The translations under genes and the position numbers were made by a program. This document shows, piece after piece, positions 45,340 to 46,603 of a stretch of 46,603 nucleotides of DNA (position 1 is its first letter; every line of letters starts with the position of its first letter). The notes under the pieces are model-generated. The model ran no database searches. It saw nothing but the letters and a program-made list of their open reading frames with translations, and was not told where the DNA came from. The DNA is from an uncultured Bacteroidota bacterium (GTDB lineage: Bacteria > Bacteroidota > Bacteroidia > AKYH767-A > OLB10). The DNA lies in contig CAIRUC010000049.1 in assembly GCA_903881665.1 (NCBI GenBank), forward strand, positions 1 through 46,603, given 5' to 3'.

Positions 45340-45969
45340 TTATTGAATGTTGTTAGTTTTAATTGCATCGATAAGAAAATCGGCCACTTGTTGTTTACGA
45401 TGTTCCATCATTTCATCGAAATCCTGTTCCGAAAAATTCATTACACGTTGCATCATCGGTTTGGCGAGAAAAGGGAATATGCACATCGACATCATATTCA
45501 TAACGAATTGTTCGAAGCGAATTGGTTTAATTTGATTTCCCTTTTGAGCTATATCCAGTTTCTGCTTCAACTGAAGCAGCATGGTAGGTTGTTCATTATT
45601 AAATATCAATTTAAAAACACGATCGGCATCCTTATTAATTTCATGAAAGAGAAAGAGAGGAAGCGAAGGTTGCGCCTGCATTAAACTGATATACGCCTGC
45701 ACAAATTTTCTGATAATGGTAAAGAAGTCCTTTTCATTTACGATCATTTCCTCCACATGAGGAATAAACTTACGGAAAGAAGCTTCAAAAATTTCATTGA
45801 AAAGTGTCTCCTTATTATTAAAATAATAATGAAGCAAGGCCTTATTGATTCCTGCAGCATCGGCGATAGCCTGCATACGAGCACCCTCATAACCCTTCTT
45901 AAAAAACTCCTGACGCGCTGCCTCCAAAATTCGTGTACGGGCATGCGACTCATCTACATGAACAGCCAT
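45340..45969 (-). CDS. TetR-family repressor of the efflux operon (CecR-like position)
   Basis: A 209-residue regulator with an N-terminal HTH: RILEAARQEFFKKGYEGARMQAIADAAGINKALLHYYFNNKETLF (quoted parts: EFFKKGYEGARM, INKALLHYYF). The C-terminal ligand domain is helical. It is the first gene of the operon, as is cecR (ybiH) near ybhGFSR in E. coli. A 16-bp palindrome lies three bases upstream of its start codon and over its likely transcription start, so negative autoregulation is expected. Inducer unknown. Confidence 0.92.
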   Translation of the reverse strand: MAVHVDESHARTRILEAARQEFFKKGYEGARMQAIADAAGINKALLHYYFNNKETLFNEIFEASFRKFIPHVEEMIVNEKDFFTIIRKFVQAYISLMQAQPSLPLFLFHEINKDADRVFKLIFNNEQPTMLLQLKQKLDIAQKGNQIKPIRFEQFVMNMMSMCIFPFLAKPMMQRVMNFSEQDFDEMMEHRKQQVADFLIDAIKTNNIQ

Positions 45970-45972
45970 TGT

Positions 45973-45988
45973 TTAACCATTTGGTTAA
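45973..45988. promoter_or_regulatory. TetR operator copy 1 (TTAACCA-TT-TGGTTAA)
   Basis: A perfect 7-bp inverted repeat with a 2-base centre, between the -7 box (45991-45998) and the tetR start (45969), so it covers the expected transcription start. The same arms recur at 46069-46088. Confidence 0.75.
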
Positions 45989-45990
45989 TG

Positions 45991-45998
45991 CAAACGTA
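45991..45998 (-). promoter_or_regulatory. Promoter -7 box for the tetR-efflux operon
   Basis: Minus strand TACGTTTG, full TAnnTTTG match, directly upstream of the operator. Confidence 0.65.
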
Positions 45999-46068
45999 AG
46001 CTAAGGGACTAGAAGATGGGAGAATTATTGAAGATATTTTTGTAGGGCATTGATATTCAAAGCACATA

Positions 46069-46088
46069 TTTTAACCAAATGGTTAAAA
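46069..46088. promoter_or_regulatory. TetR operator copy 2 (TTTTAACCA-AA-TGGTTAAAA)
   Basis: A perfect 9-bp inverted repeat with a 2-base centre, 98 bases from copy 1 (centre to centre). It covers the -33 region expected for the divergent cyclase promoter. Confidence 0.7.
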
Positions 46089-46110
46089 GAGCAACTAAAA
46101 AAGCTTTCTT

Positions 46111-46118
46111 TAGCTTTG
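46111..46118 (+). promoter_or_regulatory. Promoter -7 box for the cyclase-like gene
   Basis: TAGCTTTG, full TAnnTTTG match, 16 bases before the ATG at 46135. Operator copy 2 ends 22 bases upstream. Confidence 0.6.
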
Positions 46119-46134
46119 CAATCAAGATACAATT

Positions 46135-46560
46135 ATGTGGAAAGACATCAGCACAGGAATTCGGCAAGGCATGGTGCAATGGCCGTGCGACCGAAAGTTG
46201 AGCATTGAAAAAGACCTGAGCATTGAAAATGGTGAAGAAGCCAACGTAAGCTCAATTGAAACTTGCCTACATCTAGGAACACATGTAGATGCGCCTTTGC
46301 ATTTTAATACTAACGGGCACGACATAACGAAATATTCATTAGCGCAACTAACGGGAAGGGCGCGTGTAATTTATTTGCCGGGAATTAAAGAAATTAGCGT
46401 AGCACACTTAATTGAATTAGAAATTAGCGAAGGCGATAAAATTTTATTAAAGACCGACAATTCGAAAACGAATCGGGTGATGGAGCCTATCGGCAGGCAA
46501 GCCTATTTGCAGAAAGGGATTCTGCTCGAGACAATTAGTATATATAAAAATATTTTGTAA
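46135..46560 (+). CDS. Shortened cyclase/kynurenine-formamidase-family protein
   Basis: The first ~105 residues match the metal-dependent cyclase family: DISTGIRQGMVQWPCD, the metal motif HLGTHVDAPLHF, and GRARVIYLPG, followed by GDKILLKTDNS. Family members are about 205-215 residues, but this frame ends at 141. The residues after DNS do not look like the family, and the conserved C-terminal half is absent. I did not find it in another frame up to the window end. It may be a truncated pseudogene or a short variant. Full-length members hydrolyse N-formylkynurenine or similar amides. Confidence 0.6.
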   Translation: MWKDISTGIRQGMVQWPCDRKLSIEKDLSIENGEEANVSSIETCLHLGTHVDAPLHFNTNGHDITKYSLAQLTGRARVIYLPGIKEISVAHLIELEISEGDKILLKTDNSKTNRVMEPIGRQAYLQKGILLETISIYKNIL

Positions 46561-46565
46561 CGTTC

Positions 46566-46603
46566 ATGATAACACCGATTACTGTTTATGCATTATTGAG
46601 TGA
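46566..46603 (+). CDS. Possible start of a further gene, cut by the window edge
   Basis: ATG at 46566 opens a frame of 12 codons (MITPITVYALLS) to the window end, starting 5 bases after the cyclase stop. Too short to assign. Confidence 0.25.
   Translation, partial: MITPITVYALLS

Overview
The window is A+T-rich chromosomal DNA from a member of the Bacteroidota. Support comes from promoter -7 boxes of the TAnnTTTG type in front of many genes, an ATP synthase operon lacking beta and epsilon genes, a DUF3127 protein, an S46 dipeptidyl-peptidase, many small lipoproteins, and a giant secreted adhesin with SprB-like and MopE-like segments. I cannot place it more narrowly. I see no tRNA, rRNA, CRISPR array, transposase or prophage.

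Layout. 1-7103 (minus) is the N-terminal ~2,367 residues of a giant secreted repeat protein whose C-terminus lies outside the window. 7273-12626 (minus) is the atpB-E-F-H-A-G operon with its promoter, terminator and a strong hairpin between atpE and atpF. 12.6-13.08 kb is non-coding with two orphan hairpins. 13.1-17.5 kb (plus) holds a LutB-like iron-sulfur protein, panC, panD, a flippase-like membrane protein and an rfaE2-like nucleotidyltransferase. 17.5-28.5 kb holds a lipocalin-like lipoprotein, a DPP11-type S46 peptidase, DUF3127, htpG, an S41 processing protease, deoC, a LolC/E-type permease and a methyltransferase. 28.7-32.0 kb has an MsbA-type exporter, an EamA transporter and a CrtZ-like hydroxylase. 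32.07-35.8 kb (plus) is a tightly overlapping cluster of exported proteins: a YidD-domain protein with a signal peptide, two related helical-repeat/membrane-hairpin proteins, a WD40 propeller and a small secreted protein. 36.1-40.25 kb holds lipoproteins, a helical-repeat protein, a VOC protein and xseB-xseA. 40.5-46.0 kb (minus) is a YbhGFSR-like efflux operon led by a TetR regulator with palindromic operators. The window ends with a shortened cyclase-family gene.

How the genes work together. The atp genes form Fo plus part of F1. PanC and PanD make pantothenate. The TetR protein probably represses its own efflux operon through TTAACCA-nn-TGGTTAA palindromes, and perhaps the divergent cyclase. 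The least explained unit is the YidD/TPR/TPR/WD40 cluster, whose translational coupling and shared export signals suggest a joint envelope function; this is inference.

Translations and motif reading were done by eye. No homology search was run, so family names rest on recognised motifs.
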